This document shows positions 1-11,267 of a DNA stretch of 64,000 bases, in pieces; the first letter of the stretch is position 1; every line of letters begins with the position of its first letter. The notes below the pieces were generated by a model, which was not told where the DNA came from, ran no database searches, and worked only from the letters and a program-made list of their open reading frames with translations. The stretch is from contig JAIQDT010005838.1 in the NCBI GenBank assembly GCA_021521415.1, positions 1-64,000 of the forward strand. Direction: 5' to 3'. This DNA comes from Bidens hawaiensis. Lineage: Eukaryota > Streptophyta > Magnoliopsida > Asterales > Asteraceae. Position numbers and translations under genes: made by a program.

Positions 1-1493
1 GCTGGGTTTACGCCATGCATGAGGAACTCAATTAGTTTGAAAAACTTAAGGTTTGGAGGTTGGTCGAGCTACCCGCTGGGAAGAAGTCACTGGATACAAG
101 ATGGTTTTTTCGCAACTAGCAGGATGATACTGGGGTCATTGTTAGAAACAAGGCAAGGCTTGTGGTTCGTGGTTTTCGTCAGGTTGAGGGTTTGGACTAT
201 ACTGAGGTATATGCTCCAGTGGCTTGTCTTAAGGCCATTCGGATCTTCTTGGCATATGCATCTTACATGGGATTCACAATCTATCAGATGGATGTCAAGA
301 CAACTTTCCTAAATGGTGAAGTAAAGGAGGAAATTTATGTGGATCATCCTCCAGGTTTTGTGGATCCTAAACATCCGTCGCATGTCTACAAGTTGGATAA
401 GGCTCTCTACGGCCTTCATCAGTCTCCTCGAGCATGGTATGCGACATTGACGGCTCATCTTTTGGAGCACGGGTATAAGCGTGGAACCATTGATCAGAAA
501 CTGTTCATAAAGATTGTTGGAAAGGATCTGATCTTGGTTTAGATTTATGTGGATGACATCATCTTCGGTTCTACCTGCACTACTCTCTATTTAGAGTTTC
601 AGAAAGTGATGAAGAAAAGGTTTGAGATGAGCTCGTTGAGGGAGATGACTACGTTTCTGGGTTTGCAAGTTCATCAAAGCTCGACAGGTATCTGCTACAT
701 CAAGGGAAATACGTTGAGGATATGTTAGCAAAATTTGAGTTTCAAGATTCCAAGAGTGCGGCGACTCCTATGGCTGAAAGGCCTCTTCTTTCATCAGATC
801 CTGAAGGAAACCCGTAGATCAAACGTACTATCGGTTGATGATCGGGTCCTTGATGTATCTTACCGCCAGTCTCCTTGACATCATGTTCGCAGTTTGTCAA
901 TGTACTCGTTTCCAGGCTAATCCTAAACTCTCTCATTTAATTGTTGTTAAACGTATCTTTAGATATCTAAAAGGGAAACCGAAGCTCGGTCTTTGGTATC
1001 CCAAGAATTCATAATTTAATCTGTATGTTTTTGCTGACAGCAATTATGGAGGTGATGATATTGACAGGAAATTGACGTCTGCTGGATGTCAATTTTTGGG
1101 GGATCGACTCATCTTGTGGCAATGCAAGAAGAACAACAAACGGTGTCCATAAGCACTGCAGAGGTTGAATATGTTGCTGCTTCTGCCTGCTGTTCACAGG
1201 TCATATGGATGCAATATCAATTGCTAGATTACGGTTTGAAATTTCTTGACACTCCTATTTTCTGTGATAATGATGCTACCATTGCCATTGTTAAAAACCC
1301 GGTTCAGCATTCTAAAACCAAGCACATCGATATCAAATTTCATTTTATTTGTGAGTGTTACGACCGGAAGTTAATTCATCTTGAACAGGTCCACACTAAT
1401 AATAATGTGGCGAACCTATTTACGAAACCGATCGGAACAGCCAGATTCAATGTGCTTGTATGGTTTCTTAAGATGTTACGTTTTGAAGACTAA
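1..1493 (+). pseudogene. Ty1/copia pol fragment: reverse transcriptase and RNase H
   Basis: This is the 3' part of a decayed Ty1/copia polyprotein that enters the window already inside the RT domain. The RT core is open at 162-542 and shows the copia motifs QMDVK and [13 protein letters not shown]. An in-frame TAG at 540-542 sits just before IYVDDIIFGS, the catalytic YVDD motif. Another stop lies near 30-45, and the thumb region at 640-960 is frameshifted. RNase H is readable at 1086-1493 with STAEVEYVAASACCSQVIW and KHIDIKFHFI. The same motif order and wording recur in the element at 60317-62031, so both belong to one lineage, probably SIRE-like. The copy cannot encode a working enzyme. The family assignment is secure; the lineage name is an inference. 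Confidence 0.93.
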
Positions 1494-1762
1494 GTATTGT
1501 GAGGTTTAAATTTTGTACATGATTATTTTTTTGCTTGCTATAATTTCTGTACAAATTTAAGGGGAGAAAAATAAAAATACAAAAAGAGTGTGTGCGTCTA
1601 GTAAAAATAAAAAAAAAACTGCTTTGTTCTGTCGCTTAAAACTATGCCGGTTACTCAAGTCCAAAGGGCATATCTTTGGGTTTGGTCCCGTTGTCAATCC
1701 TTGACGTACGGGTTAACCATTAACCTAAGGACTGAAAGTGACTGGGGTGACTGAATATAAAA

Positions 1763-1766
<4 letters not shown>

Positions 1767-1798
<32 letters not shown>

Positions 1799-1812
1799 TA
1801 TATATATATATA
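1767..1812. repeat. (TA)n microsatellite
   Basis: An almost pure TA run lies between the two diverged copies of the 120 bp module in the copia tail. Confidence 0.95.
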
Positions 1813-2344
1813 AGTTTTTGGTTTAACTATCTTTTTTTAAGTTTTTTCACTGAAAATTATGTCAGTTACCTAAGTTTGAGGGACATATATTATTATGTGT
1901 TTGGTCCTATCGTCTACCTGTTGAAACATGGGATAGCCATTCACCTGAAAACTGAAAGTGACCGGGGTGATGGAATCTCAAATTGTCTTCTAAGTTATCA
2001 TCGGGGAAGCGATATTATTATTCAACAAAAGCTTACTAGAAGCTTAAAATATTTTCAAATGAAAATTGATCCAACCTTTGAGAAATGATAGATAAATTGA
2101 TTATATGTGCCTACGTGTGAAGTTATTAGGCTAAAAAGGCTCTTGATTAGTCATTGATGTGTATGGTAGCCATCCATGATAAGTAAAAGTTTGAAGTGAA
2201 ATAAACTAAATCTGCTAAACTTATTATGGAGAGTCATTTCGAAGATGCTTGCATGTCCCTAGATACATCTCTCCAAATGATGGGTATAAAAGTAATTACC
2301 CAGTCAGACACGAGCCTGTTAGTGTCTTGATCGTCAAAAATATG

Positions 2345-2348
<4 letters not shown>

Positions 2349-2382
<34 letters not shown>
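2349..2382. repeat. (TA)n microsatellite
   Basis: A TA dinucleotide run in noncoding sequence. Confidence 0.95.
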
Positions 2383-2386
<4 letters not shown>

Positions 2387-3040
2387 AAATTATAATTATT
2401 CAAACATATTTTTATTAATAAGCTTAAAAGGGCACCAAGAAACTACAGAGGTGGGGTATACAAGCAAGTTCTAAACACCCTGAATGTAAGGCTTGTAAGT
2501 CCGGACAACATGTAAGTCCAACGTTCAACCTTAAAGCTTTAAAATTTTATTTTGTTTAGAGAAAATTCATTGATCAGGCACTAGGCGGTTGGAGTCAAAT
2601 TGAGGTGATCTGGGGAACGCCAAATAAGCTTTGAGAAGAGATAAGGGGCAGCATAGGTCCATAAGTGATGTCCATATAAGATTTATGCCTAACTGAATCT
2701 ATCATGATAATTACCTGCTATCAACCTTTTCACCATGTCACAATAATGCTGAAAGTGGATCATTGTGAAATTATCTTAATCAATATGATTTGATGTTCGG
2801 ATCTTTTCTTAAAAAGGGTTGCTTGTTTTCAAACAGCTGAAATTTGATCTCAATACATGTTAAATCTTCTGAAGACTAGATAGGTAAATTAATTGTGTTT
2901 AATTTTTATTCTAATTTGATTAGTTTTAATTTTATTTTTTACCTCATATCTACTCATGTCGAAACAAATGTCTTTAAGAAATCATTTTCCATGAATCGGG
3001 ATTGTTTTCTTTAGTTCATGAAACTTGACGATTGCTGGTT

Positions 3041-4032
3041 TGATCGTTGGGTCATTCCGTTTGGCCCAACGGGTTCAAATGTCGTATGTTATCGGCCTGA
3101 TCCAATTGGCCCAAAGTGTTTCTACTTGGCCCAGCAGACTCCACTAACGTTAGTTCTTAGCTCAAGATAACTGTTCTCGGTCGATATATTTTCTCGGTCT
3201 GTATGTGTTCTCGGTACAGATTGATGTGTCTTGTAAGTTTAAAAGGCACTCATTACACTCATTAGTCACTCTTGGAACTCAAAAACACTCAAGAACCTCC
3301 ATTTTCCTCAATCTTCTAAGATCTTTCGAAATCAAAACTGTCTAATCATTCCTTACCCATCCTTTCATTTCTTCATCTAAGCTATTATGCAAAAAAAAAA
3401 AAAACTCTTGAGAGAGGTAAGAAAATCTATCGAATATCCATCTTTGATTCTTGGGTATAACAGTTTTGAGGTAACCGTCAATTGATTGGTTCAAATTTTA
3501 GTCTATGTTTTCGGTTTCTTCTTGAATTTACTGATTGTTTTTCTGAGTTGTTGAATGAAGATGCAGGTTTGGTCGTCATTGATGATTGGTAGAATGGTGA
3601 AGACGACGGGTCATGTCCATGTATTCTTGATGGAGGTTGACCGAAATCTCTTGGTCAACCAAAGAATTCTGTGGTCAACTAACATCTCAAGGAACTCACG
3701 ATCAATCTTTGACCGGGGAATTCGTTTATTCAATCAAAAGTACATCGTATTGGACGTTTCTAAGTCGATCGAACCTAAGATCTTCTACTGTTTTCATTAA
3801 CCAATGTCATGAACATCTACTATTGGCAAGTAGCATGACCTTTGCTGGATTACTAGCCGGCGTTAATATTACCGGAATAAAGGCACTAAATAAGACACTC
3901 AACTTCCAAGTGTCTCTTCAGAAGCCACAGTACATACGCCGGAAGGAAGGAATGAAGAAATAGATGCATGTTAAACGTCTACGGTTGATATTTTTAGGGT
4001 GACTGAAATCAAGCAATAAACCAATGGGAGAA
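3041..4032 (+). other. Unassigned sequence upstream of an orphan LTR
   Basis: A C/A-rich leader-like stretch (3240-3400) is followed by a good donor-like site, GAGAG|GTAAGAAAA near 3416, and an acceptor-like ATGCAG near 3561-3566. Two overlapping open frames (3555-3800 and 3637-3963) follow, and I recognise neither. The segment ends in the purine tract CCAATGGGAGAA, directly against the LTR at 4033. It is therefore probably the interior end of a truncated, perhaps non-autonomous, copia-type element. The possible intron and coding frames are inference only. Confidence 0.4.
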
Positions 4033-4449
4033 TGTTGGGTCGTATTTTGTGGTTTATGCTTTGCAGTGTTGGGCTTAGTTGGGCTTTTGTATGTAAACCG
4101 AGATCATGTGATCTCGGTGGGCTTTCGTTAGTATTGGGCCTAGTTGGTAGAGTATATATAGTGATGTATGTTACTTTTGTAAGGGTTGTTCGAAAAGTTC
4201 ATCTTTCAACCCTTGTAAGTTTGTTGAAGGCTTAAGCACCCGACGTATCAATATACGCTTTTTAAAGCTTATACTTGGTGTTTGTTTGTGTTTGTGTTGG
4301 CTTCATAGAATCAGCTTGGTGATTAGTTTCCACCTAATCATTGAGTTATTTGATATCACATTGAAAGATCCTTTTCACTGGACTTACCACTAATTGTATA
4401 GTGTGATATTGCTGGTTCGTTGTGTTGACCAACATCTTCAACTCCAACA
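4033..4449 (+). mobile_element. Orphan copia-type LTR
   Basis: The sequence starts TGTTGGGTCG and ends CTCCAACA, giving the TGTTGG...CCAACA inverted ends typical of Ty1/copia LTRs. A polypurine tract, TGGGAGAA, abuts the left end, so this is a 3' LTR in plus orientation. A TATA-like AGTATATATAG lies at about 4151. No matching 5 bp duplication was found (GAGAA on the left, TTCAG on the right), and no partner 5' LTR is present. That fits a truncated element rather than a clean solo LTR. Confidence 0.75.
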
Positions 4450-6385
4450 TTCAGGTAAAGTAAAATATAGGCCAGGCCAGTTTACTGGTATGGTTGTTAG
4501 GAAAGAGAGCATCAACGATTCAAGGCTTTGCTAAATGGAATGCACTTGTGGCAGCTGAACCTTTCCATCCAAACTCGGGCTTACCTTGTGAAAGGCTCTC
4601 TAAAGGGTAAAATGGTCATTTGGCTGCAGTAGCTACGGCAATCAAACCAAACGGATTTTATATTTTAAAAGGTAGTGGGCTCGGTATATGTAAAGTTGCC
4701 TCTACAACCTCTATTTGTATCCGATCATCGTTAGGAAGAGGTTCCTTCACATGAAAGTCCAATTTTACTGCACGGTCTTCAACACAATTGGGCTGAGTTC
4801 CATCATTAGGCTTTCCAGCCACAGAAATGCTCTCTTTCTGTACTTTGTTTTCCACTATCAATAAAAATTGGGGGGTTGATTTGTTTTGATGAAAATGTCA
4901 TTTTTTTAGCTTTGTGTTTTGTTGACATGCAAACTATTTGCAAGCGATTTCTGATTGTGATGCTAATTAATAAAAAAGTTCGTATGCTTTTAAATTTGCC
5001 GGAAGATGTGAAGGATTAGACCTTACTATAAATAGGTGATCCAAATGTTTATTCCTTTAAATCTTTCTTATTTAGTATGTGGAAATGCTTATTTTTTTTG
5101 CTACAAACCATTTGGTTTGCATGTAAAGCAGCGTCGGACATGTAACCGGTGTCAAAAACCTTGCAAAGTGGAAATATAAAATAGTTTCGAAAAACTACGG
5201 GTAACCGGTGCCAAAAACCTTGAAAAGTGGAATGTACAACAGTTTCGAAAAAATCATTTTCTAAATCAATCTGTTTTGACTCGAAACTTGTTCTAGCCCG
5301 ACCCCTCTTGACCCAAATTTGTACCCAAACAAACCAGAATAACTCTTTTTCGAATCTACCAAAACTTGCTTTGACTCTTGACCCGAGCCTACCCAACCCG
5401 TTTGCCTTTCTAATTCAAACGATTCTCTGATGAGAAGATGGCCCATCATCATGAAGAGATTATGGCATTGGAGGATCTATTTAAGTAAGAAAATTATGTT
5501 GGTGGTTAATCATTATTTAGATGTTTGTAAAACACTATCAGTTATATCATTTTAATTTTGTCTCTTTTGGCTGGTGGTTTTCTTCGTTACTTTTTTGGAG
5601 GAGAGTATGTCAAAGCAAGTAACTTAATGATGTTAGTTATTTTACTTTTTTAGGCTGCAAGTTTTCTATTTTCAAAGACGTTAACTTTTTTTTCTTTTAA
5701 TTTATAATACTCAATCATCTTCAAAGCTCGGTACATGGAAGCATAAAGAGGATTTCAAAGGATTACATATGCTTAAATATTTTAGGTAATTTGTACAAGA
5801 CATGCATAAATTAGGTGAGATATATTTTATGGGTTTGATGAGTGTGCTAACCGGTCATGTACCTTAAACATTAACAAAACTATATGTATTTCACATCTTT
5901 TATGAGTTTGATGTATCACGAATAATTAAAACTTGCAAAAACATTATCCTACAATGTGCTTTCAAAACTCTGTTATTTTTTTATAACCATAACATAATAC
6001 ATTATCCTAAAATGTGCTTTCCATTTGGTGTGCAATTTAGAAATTACACTTTGATGGTGATTGAATGAAGTGTATTATAAATATTTAGATTTTCTGTCTT
6101 TTCTTTCATTAAAATTTGTTTATAATATTTATTAGTGATTCAAACTTAGTCAAGTGTATGCTCGCCTTGGAAATTGTCTTGTGTTGATATTAAAGACTGA
6201 TCACCCTCTTTGTCTCATTAGCCTTGTTTTAACTTGAGCTACACCTGCATATGTTGCATTAATCTATAGCAAACTACGGTATCATCACAAACTGTACCGA
6301 TGCCATCGATTTTCCGTCGCGTCTCTGCCGCAAACCTAAGTCATACCAAGCTAATCCTCATTGCATCCTCGCTGCAACGCGCGGG

Positions 6386-6417
<32 letters not shown>
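4450..6417. other. Unassigned AT-rich intergenic sequence
   Basis: I found no supportable gene or complete transposon. Two small diverged tandem duplications are visible: a roughly 60 bp unit at 5141-5255 (GTAACCGGTG then CAAAAACCTTG) and a repeated phrase ACATTATCCTA near 5942 and 6000. The G+C-rich phrase CAACGCGCGGG before the CA repeat at about 6374 resembles the hairpin end of plant Helitrons. There is no CTRR terminus, so I do not call one. Confidence 0.5.
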
Positions 6418-6746
6418 GGGAGAGGATCAAGAGAAAACTCATCTTTAGGGAGAAAACTTAAAAACTCCTAAAGAATTATTTTTAATTAAATATAAAAAAA
6501 TATTTTCAAATTTCCGTTTTTGCCATTATTCTTATATTTTGGTCCCCTTCACTCGAAAAAAATAAAAAATAAATAAAAAAATTAAAAAAATTAAAAAAAA
6601 CCCGCTGTAATGCACATACGTATTACTATGCGAAACTGTTGTATTACACATGTGTATTACTATGTATTTTTAAGTTCAATAGTGTTTAGTTGTATATATT
6701 CAACATTTGTGTACTGTATATGTGTAGTAGTGTTGTATTATATGGA

Positions 6747-6783
<37 letters not shown>

Positions 6784-7140
6784 TAAAAGTCGATGTAGTG
6801 CACATGTGCGTTAATGTTGTATTACACATACGGACTAATGTGTAATTGATGTGCGTATTAGTCTTATATTGCGTATATACAATAGTGTGTATTAAATATG
6901 TGCAATAGTGTTGTATACTATGCAATACAAACACTTTTGCATACAAGCAATGCACACTATTACATATGTGCACTACACCGACGAGGTTACCGACAATGTT
7001 TTTTTTTTTTGGAACCAATAACAAAATATAAGAATAATAGAAAAAACAGAAACTTCAAAAAAAAAAATTTTTAAAAGTTAAAAATAGTTTTTAGGAGTTT
7101 TTAAGTTTTCTCTTTAAGAAGAGTTTTCACTGGATCCCAC

Positions 7141-7143
<3 letters not shown>
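6418..7143. mobile_element. MITE-like element 1, about 60 bp imperfect TIRs
   Basis: The left end, GGGAGAGGATCAAGAGAAAA, and the following AACTTAAAAACTCCTAAA are mirrored on the opposite strand at 7080-7143, which reads inward from AGGGGTGGGATCC to AACTTAAAAACTCCTAA. The element is 726 bp. The interior holds many short GTATTAC/GTGTATTA phrases and an AAT repeat, with no coding capacity. Both ends lie in TA or CA/TA microsatellite, so the target duplication cannot be defined. The superfamily is uncertain. Confidence 0.75.
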
Positions 7144-7171
<28 letters not shown>

Positions 7172-7175
<4 letters not shown>

Positions 7176-7673
7176 GAGAATCTTAAAAGAACTTTTTGAA
7201 ATTGAGATCTTTAAGAAACATTTTATGCAAAAAAAAACATAATAAAAAAACCCTTAAAAATTATAAAACAAAAAAAAAGGAAAATTTAAAAAAGTAAAAA
7301 AAAAAATATTTTTCATCCAGGTTTCATTAAAAAGAACCCTAACTATATATATGTATATTTTTATTTAATCTCGATTTACACAATGTACACATATGTACAT
7401 CATCATTTATCTTAATTGGGCATATGCGTACAAATTATAACATGTATAAAATTAAGAAATACATATTATATGTATATGTATAATTTGATAAATCGATATT
7501 TTTTTTTAATTTTTTATGAAACCGGGATGAAAGAATTTTTTTTGTTTTTTACTGTTTTTTATTTTATTTTGTTTTTGTTTTATAATTTTTTTTATTTTTC
7601 TTATAAAGAGTTTTATTGTGGTCTAGAATGTTTCTCAAAGTTAACAATTTCAAAATGGTTCTCACATGATCCC
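7172..7673. mobile_element. MITE-like element 2, imperfect TIRs
   Basis: The left end (GGGTGAGAATC, then TTTTTGAAATTG and AGAAACATT) is mirrored at the right end, which reads inward GGGATCATGTGAGAACC, then TTTTGAAATTG and AGAAACATT. The element is about 500 bp with an A/T-rich interior. It sits between two TA runs, directly after MITE-like element 1. There is no coding sequence. Confidence 0.72.
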
Positions 7674-7694
7674 AATTTAATATATATATATATA

Positions 7695-8077
7695 GGTTAG
7701 TATCAATTCAGAACTCCAAAAAGTTAAGAACTTCTAGGAACTCATAAAAAACACACATTTTTTGATTTTTTTTTCATATATTAACATTATTTGAGACTAA
7801 TTTTATTATATTATATATATAAATTTTTGATTGCATATATAAATCACAAGTTTATATATAAGTAAAATTTATGCAATAACAAACTTACATATATGTAAAA
7901 AAATTTAGATATCTGTAAAAACTAGTTTTCATAATTGTAATCGTAAATATAGATATAAAAAGTGATAAAACTACAATAAAATAACATTAACATACAAAAA
8001 TTTTTATAAAAAATGTTAGTTATTAAGAGTTTCTTCAAGTTCTTATGTAATTTAAGAGTTCTGTAATGATACTCATC
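7695..8077. mobile_element. MITE-like element 3, imperfect TIRs
   Basis: The left end (TTAGTATCAATTCAGAACTC, then TTAAGAACTT) is mirrored on the right, which reads inward GATGAGTATCATTACAGAAC and continues TCTTAAATTAC. The element is about 380 bp and noncoding. It is the third TIR element in a row and again lies between dinucleotide repeats. Confidence 0.7.
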
Positions 8078-8088
8078 ACACACACACA

Positions 8089-8141
<53 letters not shown>

Positions 8142-8142
8142 T
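8078..8142. repeat. (CA)n(TA)n compound microsatellite
   Basis: A CA run with one interruption passes into a TA run, directly after MITE-like element 3. Confidence 0.95.
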
Positions 8143-8722
8143 AGATATAGTTAAAATAAAACTTGAACAAACTCTTTTTTTAGTGCAAGTAAATTTGACT
8201 ATTACATCTTTAAATTCACCAAATTCTAATATAATTTTTGTAATATATATTCTTGTTGCGTCTTCCATTAAAGTTTACCGTTTATGTGGCAAACATTTTC
8301 AATATTCATATTATGATCCTACTAAGTATCATATTTTGTTGATGTTTAGTTATAATTGATGGTGCAATTAGACTATAATTACCTTAAACTAAATTCACTG
8401 TTGAAGCTTAAACTGTGAAGCCGAGCCAGAACCAAAGCTTAGTAATTGTTTAGTTTCAATTTTCAATTGTTTAGTTTTAACTTTTGATAATAAAAAATTC
8501 GTTACTAACAGTTGACCTCATATGTTTAACTTAAAAATATCAAAGCTGGCATTGAACACCCTTAGGTAACATATCAATTTTTTTTAAATTAAAAAACTAT
8601 AATAATATCGTACTCAAATTAAAAAGCATAAAAAATCTCGTTTTTATTATGCAATTTTTGTACAAAACACTAACGTATGAAAAAGTTATACTATTTTAAA
8701 AGTCATAGGGGTGGTTGGTTTG
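8143..8722. other. Unassigned AT-rich sequence
   Basis: I see no gene, terminal repeat or retroelement motif here. Confidence 0.6.
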
Positions 8723-9236
8723 AAATTGAAATAAAAAATATAATATGATTAAAGATGAGGGGGTAAACTTGTAAGTTGGTTGAATTATATTTAAAAGACA
8801 AGTTTACCCCATTTTATACATGTACATTATGCGTTAAAATGTGTAAAACTCTTAAAATTAAGTGTCTTAATTTACCATTGTCTCATGCATTATATTTATA
8901 ATAGATATAGATAATAAAAATAATAGAAAATTAAATTTTTTATGAAATTCTTCATGGCATCAGAGCAGTCACATAAACCAAATTGAAATAAAAAATATAA
9001 TATGATTAAAGATGAGGGGGTAAACTTGTAAGTTGGTTAAATTGTATTTAAAAGACAAGTTTACCCCATTTTATACATGTACATTATGCGTTAAAATGTG
9101 TAAAACTCTTAAAATTAAGTGTCTTGATTTACCCTTGTCTCATGCATTATATTTATAATAGATATAGATAATAAAAATAATAGAAAATTAATTTTTTTAT
9201 GAAATTCTTCATGGCATCAGAGCAGTCACATAAACC
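8723..9236 (+). repeat. 257 bp tandem duplication spanning truncated LTR end and primer-binding site
   Basis: Two near-identical units lie head to tail at 8723-8979 and 8980-9236. Each ends with TATGAAATTCTTCA, which matches the end of the 3' LTR of copia A at 43445. Each is followed by TGGCATCAGAGC (8955-8966 and 9212-9223), a tRNA-iMet type primer-binding site. Only about the last 45 bp of each unit match the 3' LTR. The rest is unrelated and contains a 13 bp inverted repeat, GGGGTAAACTTGT against ACAAGTTTACCCC. Confidence 0.9.
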
Positions 9237-9260
9237 CTAAAAGCTCTAAAACAAAACACC

Positions 9261-9802
9261 ATGGTTGGAGACGATGGTTCAACCGGCGGCGATAGCAAGA
9301 ATGACCACATCATCAATTCAAGTTCACCATACTATATCCACGCTTCTGACTATCAAGACAGACTCGATACCGGGACCAACCAAAATGGAGGAATTAATAA
9401 CAACCAAAACATGACGATTGAGGGGTTGAGTGAGGAACAATACCAAACCCTTTTCAAACATTTAAAGAAAACATACAAGGTGATACCATACCTAAAGCTA
9501 ATATGGCAATGGCAGGTAAGTTGATACAACCTGATGGGTGGATTATAGGCTCTGGGTCAACAGAGCATATATTCCGTACACTTAACTTTCTAGAAAATCA
9601 TATAGAATGCGTTGACAAATTACCCATCATGATCCCAAACGGTGACAACATACCCTTCGAGGCTATAGGTGAAAGCACGCTAACGAACCAAATAAAAATA
9701 GATAGAGTTCCATATATACCCGACTTTAATTGTAATTTGCTTTCGGTTGGGAGACTCGCCACTGATGTACATTGTGTTGTAAGTTTTAAATTTTTTTCCT
9801 GA
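9261..9802 (+). pseudogene. Copia A gag remnant and aspartic protease
   Basis: An ATG at 9261 opens a gag N-terminus with SSPYYIHASDYQ, the copia pattern for the first residues of Gag. It then jumps to the Gag C-terminal linker LSEEQYQTLFKHLKK, so most of gag and any zinc knuckle is deleted. A frame change near 9490 leads into the protease segment, where the catalytic triad DSG reads GSG (WIIGSGSTEHI near 9540-9570): the aspartate is replaced by glycine. The downstream NLLSVGRLA motif is the usual end of copia protease. The segment is therefore inactive in two independent ways. Confidence 0.88.
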
Positions 9803-9819
9803 TTTTTGTTGCATGCAAG

Positions 9820-11127
9820 ATTTGAATGCAAAAAAGATAATTGGAGTGGGTAAACGCGTGAATGGTCTTTATCGGATGGGCATGGTAGTTAAAGAAAAGA
9901 AACCTATAATGTCAAAGACCAATGCAGAAGTCTAACTCGATCATGCTTCATACGATAAGTTGCGTCAAATTGGTAATTTTAAAAACACTTGTTTTAATTT
10001 TAAGGACGATGCTTGTGATACTTGTAATAAAGAGAAATTTACCCGATCACCTTTTCCAAAGATTTCTGTTAAAAGTGATGCATGTTTTGATCTAGTTCAT
10101 TGTGACACTTGGGGAAAATATTGAAAACCTTCTACATCACACGCTTGCTTTTTCTTAACCATTGTTGATGATTACAGTAGGGCTGTTTGGACTTATCTGA
10201 TCAAACACAAGAGTGATGCGAGCGAGTGTTTGATAAGCTTTCAAAGGATGGTGAAAACGCAATTTGGTAAATCAATTAAAAAGACACGGTGCGATAATGG
10301 TGGAGATTTCGTCTCAAACCGAATGATGGAATTTTACTCTCAAGAGAGAATTTTATTGGAAACCACATGTCCACACACTCCCCAACAAAATGGACCGGTG
10401 GAACGTAAACATCGACATATGCTGGAAGCGGCTCGTTCTTTGATGTTTCAAGGAAGCTTGCCAAGAATATTCTGGGGTGAATGCATACAAGCCGCCACAT
10501 ATGTCCTAAATCGATTACCGTTAAAGGAAATTAATATCAAGACACCATATGAAATTATCTTTGGTAAACAAGTCAATTACCGAAACATGAAGGTATTGGG
10601 TTGTTTGGTATATTATCGAAGTATAGAGACAAAGGTGATAAGTTTCAATTCAAGGGGAGGCCTGGAGTGTTCTTGGGATATCCCAAGGTACGAAAGGATA
10701 CAAGATTTATGACATTGAACATGATAAAATTATTGTGTCTAGAGATGTTCGGTTTATAAAGGGACAATATCCTTTTGAATCAATCAAGTCAAAAATAAAT
10801 GATTCACATAATTTTGAGCCACCTTCTATTGATGAAAATTATTGGAGTTATTTTGAAAAAAAGTCAACTAAGAAATCAAATGGTGAATGTGGTCATCAAC
10901 CTAATAATGAAATTAATAGGGAAGAAGATGAAGGCCTAGAACAATACACTAGTCATTGGCTCGTTCATGAGCCTAATGGTGAGCCAAATTATGAAGCCCC
11001 TGAACAACAAAGCAAAGTTCACTGCCCACAACAACAACATAATTATGACAGCCCAGAACAAGGAAGCAAGATTCAAAGCCCTGAACGAGAAACAACTGTT
11101 CATGGCCAGAGAAGCAGTCTGTTATGA
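9820..11127 (+). pseudogene. Copia A GAG-pre-integrase and integrase
   Basis: The HHCC-like pre-integrase region (9830-10080) carries stop codons but still reads CDTCNKEK. The catalytic core follows. HCDTWG gives the first Asp, VDDYSRAVWTYL follows, TRCDNGGDF gives the second Asp, and PQQNGPVERKHRHMLEAARS gives the Glu. It is continuous at 10230-10640. A TGA in WGKY*KPS and a frameshift near 10660 interrupt it. The frame resumes at 10735 with SRDVRFIKGQYPF, the usual sequence after the integrase core. It leads into a polar linker containing diverged repeats of the type EPNYEAPEQQSK/HNYDSPEQGSK. Confidence 0.9.
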
Positions 11128-11267
11128 ACGAAAATTTAATTGAAGTACAAATCCCATATCCAAGCGATGCTGAAAATGTTAGTCATGCGAGGAGAAAAGA
11201 AATATCACTCATCCAAAATGGTTTAAAGGTTTTGACATAAAATTACCACCATATATCGACTATTCAC

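Larger units (their letters stand above)
1494..3040 (+). other. Long 3' noncoding tail of the copia fragment
   Basis: No supportable coding sequence is present. A purine tract, AGGGGAGAAAAATA, lies at about 1558-1572 just downstream of pol and is repeated at the same place in the copia element at 62079-62090. Blocks around 2590-2800 resemble 62930-63180 in order and wording, so this is a conserved noncoding tail of the lineage. A roughly 120 bp module is present twice, at about 1645-1765 and 1860-1985, as diverged copies that share the core CTGAAAGTGAC. The expected 3' LTR was not found. Confidence 0.7.

Noticed and set aside
4658..4861. Minus-strand frame of 67 codons with an ordinary-looking composition
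   Set aside because: It is too short, with no recognisable motif, promoter or partner exon. I could not support it as a gene fragment.
6363..6376. CAACGCGCGGG considered as a Helitron 3' hairpin
   Set aside because: There is no pairing arm at a proper distance and no CTRR terminus.
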